From positions 1 to 64,000 of the forward strand of contig NZ_JHXQ01000017.1 in the NCBI RefSeq assembly GCF_000621665.1: a stretch of DNA of 64,000 nt, read 5' to 3'. Below, in pieces: positions 44,214-53,830 of the stretch. The first letter of the stretch is position 1, and each line of letters starts with the position of its first letter. The notes beneath the pieces were generated by a model. It had not been told where the DNA came from, searched no databases, and saw only the letters and a program-made list of their open reading frames with translations. Position numbers and translations under genes: made by a program. The stretch is from Allorhizobium undicola ORS 992 = ATCC 700741 (GTDB taxonomy: Bacteria; Pseudomonadota; Alphaproteobacteria; Rhizobiales; Rhizobiaceae).

Positions 44214-45113
44214 GTGAACACAGCAAAGCTTCCCGCAGGCGTGCGCCTTGGCGTTTCGCCCCTGTCCTGGACCAATGACGTTCTTGAAGAACTGGGCGGC
44301 CATATTCCGCTGGAAACCTGCCTTTCCGAGGCAGCCGGGAATGGCTTTTCCGGCATCGAGCTTGGGCGCAAGTTTCCACGCAAGGCCGAAGAGCTGAAGC
44401 CGCTTCTGGACAAGCATGGCCTCTCGCTGGCATCGGGCTGGTATTCCGGCTTTCTTGCCGAGCGCGAGGTGGATGCCGAGATGGCCGAGGTGCGCGACCA
44501 TGCGGTTCTTCTCAGAGAGATGGGCACGAATGTCATGGTTTACGGCCCGGTGGGCCGCATGGCGCCGGGCGCGGCGCTTGATCTTCCCATGTCGAACCGC
44601 GTTACGCTTTCGATCGATGAAGCCAATGTCTATGCCGACCGGCTGAAGGAATTTGACCGGAGGCTTGAGGGCGAATACGGGCTCAAACTTGCCTATCATC
44701 ACCATCTTATGATGGTGCTGGAAACCTTCGACGAAGTGTCGCGGGTGATCGAACGCGCCCGCTGCGGACTTCTGGTGGATACCGGCCATGCCTATGCCGG
44801 TGGCTTCGATTACCAGCTGCTTTTCGAGCGTTTCGGCGATCTCGTCACCCATATCCACCTCAAGGATGTGCGGGCCGAAAGGCTGGCCGAGGTTCGCTCC
44901 GGCGACAAGACCTTCAACGAGGCGGTGCGCTCCGGCATGTTCACCGTTCCGGGCGACGGGGCGGTTGATTTTGCGCCTGTCGCGGATTTCGTGCGCAAGA
45001 GTGGTTATCGCGGCTGGCTGATCGTCGAGGCCGAGCAGGATCCGACAAAGCCCGAAGCCGAACCCAGGGCCGCCACGGCCCGCGCCTTCAACCACATCAC
45101 ATCGCTGTTTTGA
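44214..45113 (+). CDS. IolE-like TIM-barrel isomerase/dehydratase
   Basis: A 299-residue xylose-isomerase-like TIM barrel. The opening L-G-V-S-P-L-S-W-T-N-D-V-L-E-E-L-G-G matches the start of inosose dehydratase IolE, and the metal site residues appear in V-D-T-G-H-A-Y-A, H-I-H-L-K-D and V-E-A-E-Q-D. The likely reaction is dehydration of 2-keto-inositol, but C-T-D-x epimerases of this fold cannot be excluded. It starts at GTG 44214, where similarity begins, with only a weak ribosome-binding site; the longer upstream frame lies inside the preceding gene. It overlaps the region of the next gene's start. Confidence 0.82.
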   Translation: MNTAKLPAGVRLGVSPLSWTNDVLEELGGHIPLETCLSEAAGNGFSGIELGRKFPRKAEELKPLLDKHGLSLASGWYSGFLAEREVDAEMAEVRDHAVLLREMGTNVMVYGPVGRMAPGAALDLPMSNRVTLSIDEANVYADRLKEFDRRLEGEYGLKLAYHHHLMMVLETFDEVSRVIERARCGLLVDTGHAYAGGFDYQLLFERFGDLVTHIHLKDVRAERLAEVRSGDKTFNEAVRSGMFTVPGDGAVDFAPVADFVRKSGYRGWLIVEAEQDPTKPEAEPRAATARAFNHITSLF

Positions 45114-45121
45114 GGAACATC

Positions 45122-46291
45122 ATGAGCAAGACTTTGAATATCGGCCTGATCGGTTCCGGCTTCATGGGGCAGGCCCATGCGGATGCTTTTGCCCGCGCCC
45201 GGCTGCTTTATCGCAACCTTCCCGCCATCCCGCATCTCTACATGCTGGCCGATGCCAATGAAAGCCTGGCGGCGGATGCGGCAGCCCGTTTCGGCTTTGA
45301 AAAATCCACCGGCGACTGGCGCGTGCTGGTCAACGATCCGGCAGTGGACGTGGTGGACATCACGTCTCCAAACTCCTTCCACTATGAAATGGCCATGGCC
45401 GCGATTGCCGCCGGTAAGCATGTCTATTGCGAAAAGCCGCTTTCCGTGACCCTGCCGCAGGCAGAAGAAATGGCGGCTGCGGCAAAGGCCAGGGGCGTGA
45501 AGACCATGGTGGCCTTCAACAACGTCAAGACGCCTGCGGCAATGCTCGCCAAGCAAATCATCGATCGCGGCGATATTGGAACGCCGATGCGCTTTCGCGG
45601 CTGGTTCGATCAGGGCTTTTTCAATGATCCCGATCTGCCGTTTTCATGGCGTTGCACCCGCAAGGATGCCGGTTCCGGCGCGCTCGGCGACCTTGGCAGC
45701 CACGTGATTTCCGTGGCCCAGTATCTCATGGGCGATGTGGAAAGCACCATTGCCCAGACGCAGACCTTCTTCCCCACGCGACCCGTTCCACAGGGTGGTT
45801 CCGGTTATGGCGCGGCAGCGGCTGCCGACGCGCCGCGCGCCACGGTGGAAAACGAAGACCAGATCCAGGCGCTGATCCGCTTCCGCTCCGGGGCGGGCGG
45901 CACCATCGAGGCAAGCCGCGTTGCGGCTGGCAAGGTTTTCGGTATTTACTGGGAAGTCTCGGGAACGGAGGGCACGATCATCATGGATGGCGAGCGCTTC
46001 AACGAGTTGAAGATTTCCCGTTTTGGCGATCCCAAGCCGGATCGTGGTTTCAAGACCATCTATGCCGGATCGCAGGTGCCGCAGTTTTCCGGCTTCTTCG
46101 GTTTCGATTTCGCAGGCGGCGGCCTTGGCTATTTCGATGTGAAGGTCATCGAGGTCTTCGATCTTCTGCAAGGCATTGCCAATGAAGCCGATTGCTATCC
46201 GAATTTCGACTTCGGCCTCCAGAACGAACGGATCATCGATGCGATGGAGCGCAGCGTTGAAACCGGCGCCTGGGAAAAAGTCAACGCTTGA
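45122..46291 (+). CDS. Gfo/Idh/MocA-family oxidoreductase (389 aa)
   Basis: A dehydrogenase with Rossmann motif G-S-G-F-M-G-Q-A-H-A near residue 12 and catalytic-lysine motif C-E-K-P-L-S-V-T at about 98-105. The C-terminal fold has G-S-G-A-L-G-D-L-G-S-H-V, the usual substrate-site helix. The ATG at 45122 has TGAGGA before it; the in-frame TTG at 45110 is rejected. At 389 residues it is longer than typical IolG, and resembles the group acting on glucose- or scyllo-inositol-type substrates. Second dehydrogenase of the operon. Confidence 0.88.
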   Translation: MSKTLNIGLIGSGFMGQAHADAFARARLLYRNLPAIPHLYMLADANESLAADAAARFGFEKSTGDWRVLVNDPAVDVVDITSPNSFHYEMAMAAIAAGKHVYCEKPLSVTLPQAEEMAAAAKARGVKTMVAFNNVKTPAAMLAKQIIDRGDIGTPMRFRGWFDQGFFNDPDLPFSWRCTRKDAGSGALGDLGSHVISVAQYLMGDVESTIAQTQTFFPTRPVPQGGSGYGAAAAADAPRATVENEDQIQALIRFRSGAGGTIEASRVAAGKVFGIYWEVSGTEGTIIMDGERFNELKISRFGDPKPDRGFKTIYAGSQVPQFSGFFGFDFAGGGLGYFDVKVIEVFDLLQGIANEADCYPNFDFGLQNERIIDAMERSVETGAWEKVNA

Positions 46292-46305
46292 GAGGAGACA
46301 GGGTC

Positions 46306-47352
46306 ATGAGCTTTCCGGCATCCTTGCCCGCATCCCGCATTCCCTCGCCCATGGAGGCCCCGGCTCTGCGCTGGGGCATTCTCGGAACCGGCTGGATTGC
46401 CAGCCAGTTCATTCGCAGCGTCAAGGCCCATACCCGCCAGATCATCGCGGCGGTCGGCTCCCGCAACGCGCAGACGGCAGCCGCTTTCGCGCAGACCCAT
46501 GAAATCGCCGGTGCCCATGGTTCCTACGAGGCGCTGGTCAATGACGCGGCGATCGATGTGATCTATGTGGCGACGCCGCATAATTTTCATCATGAGCATG
46601 TTCTGCTTGCGCTCAACGCCGGCAAGCATGTTCTGGTGGAAAAGCCCATGGCCCTCAATAAGGCACAGGCTGACGAAATGGTGGCATTGGCCCGGTCGAA
46701 AGGGCTGTTTTTTGCCGAAGCGCTATGGACCTTCTTCCTGCCGAAATTCGATGTGATCGAGCAGATTATTCAGGCTGGCGTGCTGGGAGATATCCGCTCG
46801 GTCTATACCGAATATGGCGAATATCTGCCGACCGATCACCGGCTTTTCGATCCACGGCTTGCAGGTGGCCCCTTGCTAGACCTTGGCACCTATCCGGTTG
46901 CCATGATCGCCAGGCTGATGGGTGCCCCGGCGCAGGTGGTGGGTCTTGGGCAGGCCGATCCCAGCGGCGTGAACGGCCAGTTGGCGGTTGTCATGACGGA
47001 TGCGGCGGGCAACCTCGCCACCATGGGCACATCGCCCTATGGATTTACACCGACAAATGCGGCTATCGTCGGCTCCAAGGCCACCATCCGCTTCATCAGC
47101 GAATTCAATCTTCCCGGCCCCTTCGAACTTCGCTCCCGCGACGGCGATGTGGTGTTGCGTTACGAGGAGCCCTGTGGCCGCCATTTCGACGGCCTTTACT
47201 ATGAGGCTGCCGAAGTTGCCCGCTGCATTGCCGCCGGCAAGACCGAAACGCCATGCAGGCCGCTCAACGGTTCGCTGGACACCATGGCGGCGCTCGATGC
47301 CATCCGCCGGGCTGTCGGAATTGATTTCGCGGCTGCGGGCCTGAAAGAATAG
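46306..47352 (+). CDS. Gfo/Idh/MocA-family oxidoreductase (348 aa)
   Basis: Third dehydrogenase of the operon, of the dihydrodiol/xylose dehydrogenase-like subgroup: W-G-I-L-G-T-G-W-I-A at about 23-32, E-K-P-M-A-L-N with the catalytic lysine, E-A-L-W-T-F-F-L-P and D-L-G-T-Y-P-V. The start at 46306 follows AGGAGA; an in-frame TTG at 46288 overlapping the previous stop is rejected. It ends the operon and faces the monooxygenase gene convergently. Confidence 0.88.
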   Translation: MSFPASLPASRIPSPMEAPALRWGILGTGWIASQFIRSVKAHTRQIIAAVGSRNAQTAAAFAQTHEIAGAHGSYEALVNDAAIDVIYVATPHNFHHEHVLLALNAGKHVLVEKPMALNKAQADEMVALARSKGLFFAEALWTFFLPKFDVIEQIIQAGVLGDIRSVYTEYGEYLPTDHRLFDPRLAGGPLLDLGTYPVAMIARLMGAPAQVVGLGQADPSGVNGQLAVVMTDAAGNLATMGTSPYGFTPTNAAIVGSKATIRFISEFNLPGPFELRSRDGDVVLRYEEPCGRHFDGLYYEAAEVARCIAAGKTETPCRPLNGSLDTMAALDAIRRAVGIDFAAAGLKE

Positions 47353-47370
47353 GGTATCGCGTTCTCATGC

Positions 47371-47393
47371 CAGGGGTCATTGAAGGGCCCCTG
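47371..47393. terminator. Hairpin between convergent genes
   Basis: CAGGGG (47371-47376) pairs with CCCCTG (47388-47393), lying between the convergent dehydrogenase and monooxygenase genes. It has no T-run; a bidirectional terminator is inferred from position only. Confidence 0.3.
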
Positions 47394-47413
47394 ACATGTC
47401 TCGGAAAACGGGC

Positions 47414-48718
47414 CTATTTTTCCTTCAGATGACCGTAGAAGGTGTCGCTGCCATAGGCCTTGCGGAAGTGGCCGGCTTGCGCAAGGCGCGGGATCAGCTC
47501 ATTCATGCTGCGATGCAGGCAGTCCACCGACCCGCCGGGCAAGGTGACGAAGCCGTCTATCGCGTCTGCCTCGCTCCATGCCGTAATGGCGTCGAAGGCA
47601 TCGTCTACCGTGCCGATCACCTGCCAATGGGCAGAGCCAATCACTTCGGGCCGCTTCAACAACTCTCCCAGCCGTGGTGTGTCCCGCTCGATTGCCCGCA
47701 GCAGAAGGTCAAGATGCGTGCGGCTGCGCGGCTGTGACGGCAGTGGCGGCAGGTCGGCGAGGGTCACGGGGCGGTCATCCGGCCAGTCTGTGACCTCAAG
47801 GCCGGTCATGGCCTTGAGATTGGCCATCGCCTTCACGCGGGCCGTGCGCTGATGGGTTTCGGCGAACAATTCCTCGGCCTGACGGCGCGTTTGGGCGAGG
47901 TAAAGGCTGAGTCCCGGAAGAACGAGAATATCGTCGGCGGAGCGGCCATGGGTTTCTGCGCGGGCGCGCAGATCGCGGCGCAGATCGATGGCGGCCTGCA
48001 TGTCCGGTGCGGAGGCAAACACGGCATCGGCAACCGAGGCGGCAAAATCGCGCCCGGCGGGCGACGCGCCAGCCTGGATCAGAGGCAGTGGCGCGCGATC
48101 ATATCCGGGCAGGGTGAGCGGCCCCTTGACGTTGAAGAATGAACCGCGATGATCGATGGGCTGCACGCGGCGGCTATCGGCGTAGCGGCCTCCCGTCCGG
48201 TCGCAGACAATGCTGTCGGCGGGAAAGCTTTGCCACAAATGCCGGACGATTTGGGTAAATTCGGCGGCGCGGGCATAACGCTCCTCTGCACTCGGCATGG
48301 TCTCGATACCGAAATTGTCATTGCCATCGAGGGCCGTCACGATGTTCCAGCCGGTTCGCCCCTTGCTCAGCCAGTTCAGCGACTGGATTTGCCGGGCAAC
48401 GATATAGGGCGGGAAGAAACTTGTGGAGACCGTAGAAAGCAGGCCAATATGGCTGGTTTCACGGCTCAGCGCGGCCAGAAGCACGGTAGGGTCCATGCTG
48501 GTGAAACCGGGGCCGTTTTCCAGCGCGGCGGCGGAGAGAAAAAGCGTATCCGGACGAAACACGAAATCCAGGTGGGCAGCTTCGGCGCGGCGGGCGACAT
48601 CGACATAGAAATCGCTGTCGAGCAGGTGTTCCACACGGCTGTCCTGCCGCCGCCAGCCGTCGCCGCTCAGCCATGTCGGGGCCAGCGACATGCCGATGTG
48701 AAGCTTTCTGTGCGACAT
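47414..48718 (-). CDS. LLM-class flavin monooxygenase (NtaA/SnaA/DszA family)
   Basis: A 434-residue FMNH2-dependent monooxygenase of the NtaA/SnaA/DszA group, related to nitrilotriacetate and dibenzothiophene-sulfone oxygenases. Family blocks are R-P-D-T-L-F-L, D-P-T-V-L-L-A-A-L-S, R-T-G-W-N-I-V-T and R-Y-A-R-A-A-E-F, with I-Q-A-G-A-S-P-A-G-R near the flavin site. GGAGGAG precedes the ATG. A flavin reductase is not adjacent. It lies downstream of hutC on the same strand, 130 bp away, and might be read from the hutF-hutC transcript, but a role in histidine breakdown is not established. Confidence 0.88.
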   Translation of the reverse strand: MSHRKLHIGMSLAPTWLSGDGWRRQDSRVEHLLDSDFYVDVARRAEAAHLDFVFRPDTLFLSAAALENGPGFTSMDPTVLLAALSRETSHIGLLSTVSTSFFPPYIVARQIQSLNWLSKGRTGWNIVTALDGNDNFGIETMPSAEERYARAAEFTQIVRHLWQSFPADSIVCDRTGGRYADSRRVQPIDHRGSFFNVKGPLTLPGYDRAPLPLIQAGASPAGRDFAASVADAVFASAPDMQAAIDLRRDLRARAETHGRSADDILVLPGLSLYLAQTRRQAEELFAETHQRTARVKAMANLKAMTGLEVTDWPDDRPVTLADLPPLPSQPRSRTHLDLLLRAIERDTPRLGELLKRPEVIGSAHWQVIGTVDDAFDAITAWSEADAIDGFVTLPGGSVDCLHRSMNELIPRLAQAGHFRKAYGSDTFYGHLKEK

Positions 48719-48848
48719 GGAAACTCCTCCTGCAATGCAACGGCCGGTGGGAATGGCAGCCTGAATGAAACCGTTTCAAATGCTGCTTCTATTCCTCCAC
48801 TTTACGAAGGTGCAAGCGCCTTTCGCGGACCAAATGCCGCACGCTGCA

Positions 48849-49589
48849 CTAACCCGACTGCGGCGTGAACCGGGCGAGGACGGCGTGCTGGTCGCCGGGA
48901 TAGGTGAAACGAACGAAGGTAACGGCATCCTGCTCGTTCCAGGTTCGCCGTTCCACCACAAGGCAGGCCGCGTTTCGTGCAAGATTGAGGCGGGCCGCCA
49001 TGGTCCTGTCGGGAGAAATGGCACGAATCCTGTGTTCTGCCGCGCTCCACGGCACTTCCATGCGCAGCCACTGGCCGGGCGCGATGCGGCTGAAATCAGC
49101 CTCTTCAGCCTTTGGCACGATGTCGAGATTGATCAGGCGGTATTCGTGGCAAAAAGGTGCTCCGCCAGCCGTGTGCAGGCAGGAAAGTTCGAGAAGCCTT
49201 GTTTCGCCATTGGCTTCAAAATCGCCATCTTCTGCCTCTCCGCCGAGGCACAGGCGACGGGAAAGCAGTTGCAGGCCATAGGCACGGTTCAGCGAGCGGA
49301 CTTCCGCTTCGATGTCATGGATTTCCAGGACAGCCGAGTGGACCTTTGGCTGGGCCACGAAGGTACCGGATTTCTTGCGCCGCTCCACCAGCCCGGCTGC
49401 GGCCAGCCGTGTCAGCACCTTGTTCACCGTCATGCGCGACACATCGTAGGATTTCGCCAGTTCCACCTCGAAAGGAAGGCGGAAACCGGGGGGCCATTCA
49501 CCGGAGAGAATGCGCTTTTCGATGTCGCCCAGGATCTGCTGGTGCAGGGTGGCGGCGGGTTGTGGGCTATCTGTCATCTGGCGGTCCAT
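48849..49589 (-). CDS. hutC: HutC, histidine utilisation repressor (GntR/UTRA)
   Basis: A 246-residue GntR-family regulator: winged helix-turn-helix at about 14-80 (Y-D-V-S-R-M-T-V-N-K-V-L-T-R-L-A-A-A-G-L-V) and a UTRA ligand domain at about 95-240, which binds urocanate in HutC proteins. It represses the hut genes until urocanate accumulates. In Brucella abortus HutC is also known to act directly at the virB promoter, tying histidine status to the type IV secretion system. It follows hutF by 18 nt on the same strand. ATG at residue 5 is an alternative start. Confidence 0.93.
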   Translation of the reverse strand: MDRQMTDSPQPAATLHQQILGDIEKRILSGEWPPGFRLPFEVELAKSYDVSRMTVNKVLTRLAAAGLVERRKKSGTFVAQPKVHSAVLEIHDIEAEVRSLNRAYGLQLLSRRLCLGGEAEDGDFEANGETRLLELSCLHTAGGAPFCHEYRLINLDIVPKAEEADFSRIAPGQWLRMEVPWSAAEHRIRAISPDRTMAARLNLARNAACLVVERRTWNEQDAVTFVRFTYPGDQHAVLARFTPQSG

Positions 49590-49607
49590 TGCGTGGTGTC
49601 AGCCGGT

Positions 49608-50960
49608 TTATCCCAAACCGGCCACCAAGTCTTGCATTGCCCTGTGGAAGTCGCGGGCAATGGAATCGCGGCGAACGTGGCGGCCCTTTCTGACCTGCGC
49701 CTTGCCATGCACCCAGACCGTATCCACGCTGACGCCCTCTGCAAAGATCCACTGATCGAAAAGTCTCTCCGGTGCAAGATAGGCAAGTGCGGTGCAATCA
49801 AGCGAAACAAAGTCGGCGGCGGCGCCGGGGGCGAGATGGCCCGCACCCTGAAGGGCGCGGCTGCCACCGTTGATCGCCTCAGAAAACAAACGTTCACCGG
49901 TTGACTGGCCGGGCGCGGCAATGACATTGCGCGAGCGCAGATGCAGGCGCTGCGAATATTCGAGCTGGCGCAATTCCTGCGGCAGGGAAATCAGGATATT
50001 CGAATCCGACCCGATGCCGAATTCGCCGCCTTCCCGCAGGAAATCCGGTGCCGGGAAGGTGCCATCGCCCAGATTGGCTTCGGTGATCGGGCATAGTCCG
50101 GCAAGGGCCTTGCGGCGGGCCATGGCCGTGGTTTCCGCCTCGTTCATGTGTGTGGCGTGGATCAGCGCCCAGCGAGCGTCCACGGGTGCGTTGTCGAGAA
50201 GCCATTCCACCGGCCTGCGGCCAGACCATTGCAGGCAATCCTCCACTTCCCTTTGCTGCTCGGCCACATGAATATGCACCGGCCCGTTTTGAGCCAGCGG
50301 CAGGATTTCGGCAAGCTCTTCAGGGGTGACAGCGCGCAGGCTGTGGGGTGCGATGCCAAGGCGCGCTTCCGGCAGCGGGGCAAGCAGGCGGCGGCAGCGC
50401 TCCATGAGCCGGGCAAAGCTTTCCACCGAATTGATGAAGCGGCGCTGGCCATTGGCGGGTTCCATGCCGCCAAATCCCGCATGGGCGTAGAAAACCGGCA
50501 GCAGGGTAAGCGCAATGCCGGTCTGGCCCGCTGCGGCGGCAATTCTGTAGGAAAGCTCGCCAATATCGGCAAAGTGCGCCCCTTGCCGATCATGGTGGAG
50601 GTAGTGGAATTCGCCCACCCGCGTAAAACCGGCCTCCAGCATTTCCATGTAAAGCTGGCAGGCCACGGCGTGCAAATGCTCCGGCGAAAAGCTTTGCGCC
50701 ATCTCATACATGACCGTGCGCCAGCTCCAGAAACTGTCCTGTCCGGGGCCGCGCATTTCCGCAAGGCCAGCCATGGCGCGCTGGAAGGCGTGGCTATGCA
50801 GATTGGCCATGCCAGGCACGATCACGGCGTGGCACTCGTCGGTGTCCTGCGGCGCCTGATTGGCCAGAAGCTGTGCGATCCGGCCGTTTTCTATGCCGAT
50901 GCGCAGATTTTTCACCCATCCCTTTTCGAGAAAGGCTGCACCAGCATGGATGGTCTGCAT
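49608..50960 (-). CDS. hutF: Formimidoylglutamate deiminase HutF
   Basis: Removes ammonia from N-formimidoyl-L-glutamate to give N-formylglutamate, the step feeding HutG in the five-step Hut route. The 450-residue amidohydrolase has the metal motif N-L-H-S-H-A-F (H55, H57), H-I-H-V-A-E-Q and G-I-G-S-D-S-N, as in HutF. It is transcribed divergently from hutI across a 110-bp region that contains the HutC operator, and is followed by hutC. Confidence 0.95.
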   Translation of the reverse strand: MQTIHAGAAFLEKGWVKNLRIGIENGRIAQLLANQAPQDTDECHAVIVPGMANLHSHAFQRAMAGLAEMRGPGQDSFWSWRTVMYEMAQSFSPEHLHAVACQLYMEMLEAGFTRVGEFHYLHHDRQGAHFADIGELSYRIAAAAGQTGIALTLLPVFYAHAGFGGMEPANGQRRFINSVESFARLMERCRRLLAPLPEARLGIAPHSLRAVTPEELAEILPLAQNGPVHIHVAEQQREVEDCLQWSGRRPVEWLLDNAPVDARWALIHATHMNEAETTAMARRKALAGLCPITEANLGDGTFPAPDFLREGGEFGIGSDSNILISLPQELRQLEYSQRLHLRSRNVIAAPGQSTGERLFSEAINGGSRALQGAGHLAPGAAADFVSLDCTALAYLAPERLFDQWIFAEGVSVDTVWVHGKAQVRKGRHVRRDSIARDFHRAMQDLVAGLG

Positions 50961-51021
50961 CTGTTTGTCTCCTTATGCCCGGCCGCAACAATCGTAAAAA
51001 TGCGGTTGCCAAGTGATTTTT

Positions 51022-51033
51022 ATGTATATACAT
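51022..51033. promoter_or_regulatory. Probable HutC operator in the hutF/hutI interval
   Basis: ATGTATATACAT is a perfect 12-bp palindrome containing TGTATATACA, the core of hut operators bound by HutC in other proteobacteria. It lies between the divergent hutFC and hutIHGUD units, 38 bp upstream of the hutI start and 62 bp from the hutF start, so one site could control both. Confidence 0.82.
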
Positions 51034-51070
51034 GTTTTTGCCGAAGGGAAGCCAAAAAGGGAGCAACGAG

Positions 51071-52297
51071 ATGGATGCCGGGTTGACGATCCTGCGCAAT
51101 GGGCGGCTTGCGACGCTTGCCCGATCTCACCCCGGACTGGGCGTGATCGAGCGCGCCGCGGTGGTCATCTCGGATGGACGGATCCTTTATGCCGGGCCGC
51201 AGGCCGATGTGCCGCGGGCATCGTCTTCCGGGGCTTGCGTCATCGATCTTGAGGGCCGGTGGGTCACGCCGGGGCTCATCGATTGCCACACGCATCTCGT
51301 TCACGGAGGAAATCGCGCGCGGGAATTCGAGATGCGGCTCAAAGGGGCAAGCTATGAAGAGATTGCGCGGGCCGGCGGCGGTATCGTTTCTTCGGTTGCG
51401 GCCACCAATGCGCTGACGGTGGAAGAGCTGGTCGGCGAGGCGCTGCCGCGTCTCGATAGGCTGCTAAGTGAAGGTGTCAGTACCGTTGAAGTCAAATCGG
51501 GTTACGGGCTTTCGGTCGAAAATGAGCTGAAAATGCTGCGGGCCGCGCGGGCGCTCGAGCATTTCGCGCCGGTGCGCATCGTCACCTCCTGGCTTGCCGC
51601 CCATGCCACGCCCGCTGAATACAAGGGCCGCAATGGTGACTATATAACCGATGTGGTCATTCCCGGCTTGAGGCTTGCCCACACGCAAGGGCTGGTGGAT
51701 GCGGTCGATGGCTTTTGTGAAGGCATTGCCTTTTCCCCTGCCGAAATCGCACGGGTTTTCGATGTCGCCCGTGAGTTGGGCCTGCCGGTGAAGCTTCATG
51801 CCGAGCAATTGTCGAACCTCGGAGGCGCACGCCTTGCCGCCTCTTATGGCGCGCTTTCCGCAGATCATCTGGAATATCTGGACGAAGACGGCGTGGCGGC
51901 CATGGCGGACGCCGGAACGGTTGCCGTACTGCTGCCCGGCGCTTTCTACGCCCTCAACGAAACGAAAAAGCCCCCGGTCGCGGCACTTCGCAAGGCGGGC
52001 GTGCCGATGGCTATCGCGACGGATTGCAACCCCGGAACCTCGCCGCTGACCTCGCTTTTGCTGACGATGAACATGTCCGCCACCCTGTTTGGCCTGACGG
52101 TGGAGGAATGCCTGGCGGGCGCCACGCGGGAAGCGGCGCGGGCTCTGGGACTTCTCTCCGAAACCGGCACGATCGAGGTGGGAAAATCTGCCGATCTTGC
52201 CATCTGGGACGTCGAAAGCCTTGCCGAGCTTGTCTATCGCATCGGCTTCAACCCCCTTCATTTGCGTGTCTTCAAGGGACAAAGGATTGCATCATGA
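51071..52297 (+). CDS. hutI: Imidazolonepropionase HutI
   Basis: Opens the ring of imidazolone-propanoate to N-formimidoyl-glutamate. The 408-residue amidohydrolase has D-C-H-T-H-L-V-H (H73, H75), [22 protein letters not shown] and A-T-D-C-N-P-G-T. The start at 51071 has AAGGGAG upstream; an in-frame ATG at 51032 lies inside the operator palindrome and is rejected. The stop overlaps the hutH start. Confidence 0.95.
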   Translation: MDAGLTILRNGRLATLARSHPGLGVIERAAVVISDGRILYAGPQADVPRASSSGACVIDLEGRWVTPGLIDCHTHLVHGGNRAREFEMRLKGASYEEIARAGGGIVSSVAATNALTVEELVGEALPRLDRLLSEGVSTVEVKSGYGLSVENELKMLRAARALEHFAPVRIVTSWLAAHATPAEYKGRNGDYITDVVIPGLRLAHTQGLVDAVDGFCEGIAFSPAEIARVFDVARELGLPVKLHAEQLSNLGGARLAASYGALSADHLEYLDEDGVAAMADAGTVAVLLPGAFYALNETKKPPVAALRKAGVPMAIATDCNPGTSPLTSLLLTMNMSATLFGLTVEECLAGATREAARALGLLSETGTIEVGKSADLAIWDVESLAELVYRIGFNPLHLRVFKGQRIAS

Positions 52298-53829
52298 CGA
52301 TCACCCTCATGCCGGGGCAGGTAACGCTGTCGCAGCTCATGGCCATCTATTGGGATGGCGAAGCAGCCGTGCTGGATGCCTCGGCGGATGCCGCCATTAT
52401 CCGGGCCGCCGGGCGTATCGCTGAAATCGCGCGCGGCAACGTCCCGGTCTATGGCATCAATACCGGCTTCGGCAAGCTCGCCTCCATCAAGATCGACGCT
52501 GCCGATGTCGCGACACTCCAGCGCAATCTCATCCTGTCGCATTGCTGCGGCGTGGGGCAGCCGCTGGCTGAAAATGTGGTGCGCCTGATCATGGCGCTGA
52601 AGCTGGTGTCGCTCGGTCGCGGAGCCTCCGGTGTGCGGCTGGAACTGATAAGGCTCATCGAGGCCATGCTGGACAGGAGCGTGACGCCGGTCATTCCGGA
52701 AAAGGGGTCTGTCGGCGCCTCCGGCGATCTTGCGCCCCTTGCCCATATGACCGCGGTGATGATGGGGGAGGGCGAGGCATTTTATCAGGGGCAGCGTCTT
52801 TCCGGCGGCGAAGCCTTGAAGCGGGCCGGATTGCAGCCGGTGGTGCTGGCGGCCAAGGAGGGGCTGGCGCTGATCAACGGGACGCAGACCTCCACGGCCC
52901 TGGCGCTTGCCGGCCTGTTCCGTGCCCATCGTGCAGCCCAGACGGCGCTGATGACTGGTGCGCTTTCCACCGATGCCGCCATGGGTTCTTCCGCGCCCTT
53001 CCATGCCGATATTCACACGCTGCGGGGCCACAAGGGCCAGATCGATGCAGGCAATGCGCTACGCCGTTTGCTGGAAGGCTCACAGATTCGCGAAAGCCAT
53101 GTGGAGGGCGATGAGCGGGTGCAGGATCCCTATTGCATTCGCTGCCAGCCGCAGGTGGACGGGGCCTGCCTGGATCTCATCCGTTTTGCCGCCCGCACGC
53201 TGGAGATCGAAGCCAATGCGGTGACGGACAATCCGCTGGTGCTTTCCGACAATTCAGTGGTGTCCGGCGGTAACTTCCATGCCGAGCCGGTGGCTTTTGC
53301 CGCCGACCAGATTGCAATTGCCGTGTGTGAAATCGGCGCGATTTCGCAGCGGCGCATAGCCCTTCTGGTCGATCCGGCGCTGTCTTACGGCCTGCCCGCC
53401 TTTCTTTCGAAAAAGCCGGGGCTCAATTCCGGCCTGATGATCGCCGAAGTTACCTCTGCGGCGCTGATGAGTGAAAACAAGCAGATGGCGCATCCGGCCT
53501 CTGTCGATTCCACGCCCACCTCTGCCAATCAGGAAGACCATGTCTCCATGGCCTGCCACGGGGCGCGGCGGCTGTTGCAGATGACGGACAATCTCTTCGC
53601 CATTCTCGGCATCGAGGCGCTATGCGCCGTACAAGGCGTTGAGCTGCGCGGGCCGCTTGCGACGAGTGCCGAATTGCAAAAGGCCATGGCCGTGCTGCGC
53701 CGGGCCGTACCGACGCTGGAAGAAGATCGCTATATGGCGCCCGATCTTCAGGCGGCAGCAGAACTCGTCGGTTCCGGCGCGCTGGTTGCAGCCGTAACAC
53801 CGGGCATCCTGCCGGTTCTGGAGAGCTGA
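52294..53829 (+). CDS. hutH: Histidine ammonia-lyase HutH
   Basis: First step of histidine breakdown: histidine to urocanate plus ammonia. The 511-residue protein has the self-cyclising A142-S143-G144 triad of the MIO cofactor in [12 protein letters not shown], and Y-G-I-N-T-G-F-G at about 53-60. The start at 52294 overlaps the hutI stop (ATGA); a longer upstream open frame inside hutI is rejected. hutG begins 1 nt after the stop. Confidence 0.97.
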   Translation: MTITLMPGQVTLSQLMAIYWDGEAAVLDASADAAIIRAAGRIAEIARGNVPVYGINTGFGKLASIKIDAADVATLQRNLILSHCCGVGQPLAENVVRLIMALKLVSLGRGASGVRLELIRLIEAMLDRSVTPVIPEKGSVGASGDLAPLAHMTAVMMGEGEAFYQGQRLSGGEALKRAGLQPVVLAAKEGLALINGTQTSTALALAGLFRAHRAAQTALMTGALSTDAAMGSSAPFHADIHTLRGHKGQIDAGNALRRLLEGSQIRESHVEGDERVQDPYCIRCQPQVDGACLDLIRFAARTLEIEANAVTDNPLVLSDNSVVSGGNFHAEPVAFAADQIAIAVCEIGAISQRRIALLVDPALSYGLPAFLSKKPGLNSGLMIAEVTSAALMSENKQMAHPASVDSTPTSANQEDHVSMACHGARRLLQMTDNLFAILGIEALCAVQGVELRGPLATSAELQKAMAVLRRAVPTLEEDRYMAPDLQAAAELVGSGALVAAVTPGILPVLES

Positions 53830-53830
53830 C

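Noticed and set aside
51032..51070. Upstream in-frame ATG for hutI
   Set aside because: It lies inside the HutC palindrome and lacks a ribosome-binding site; 51071 follows AAGGGAG.
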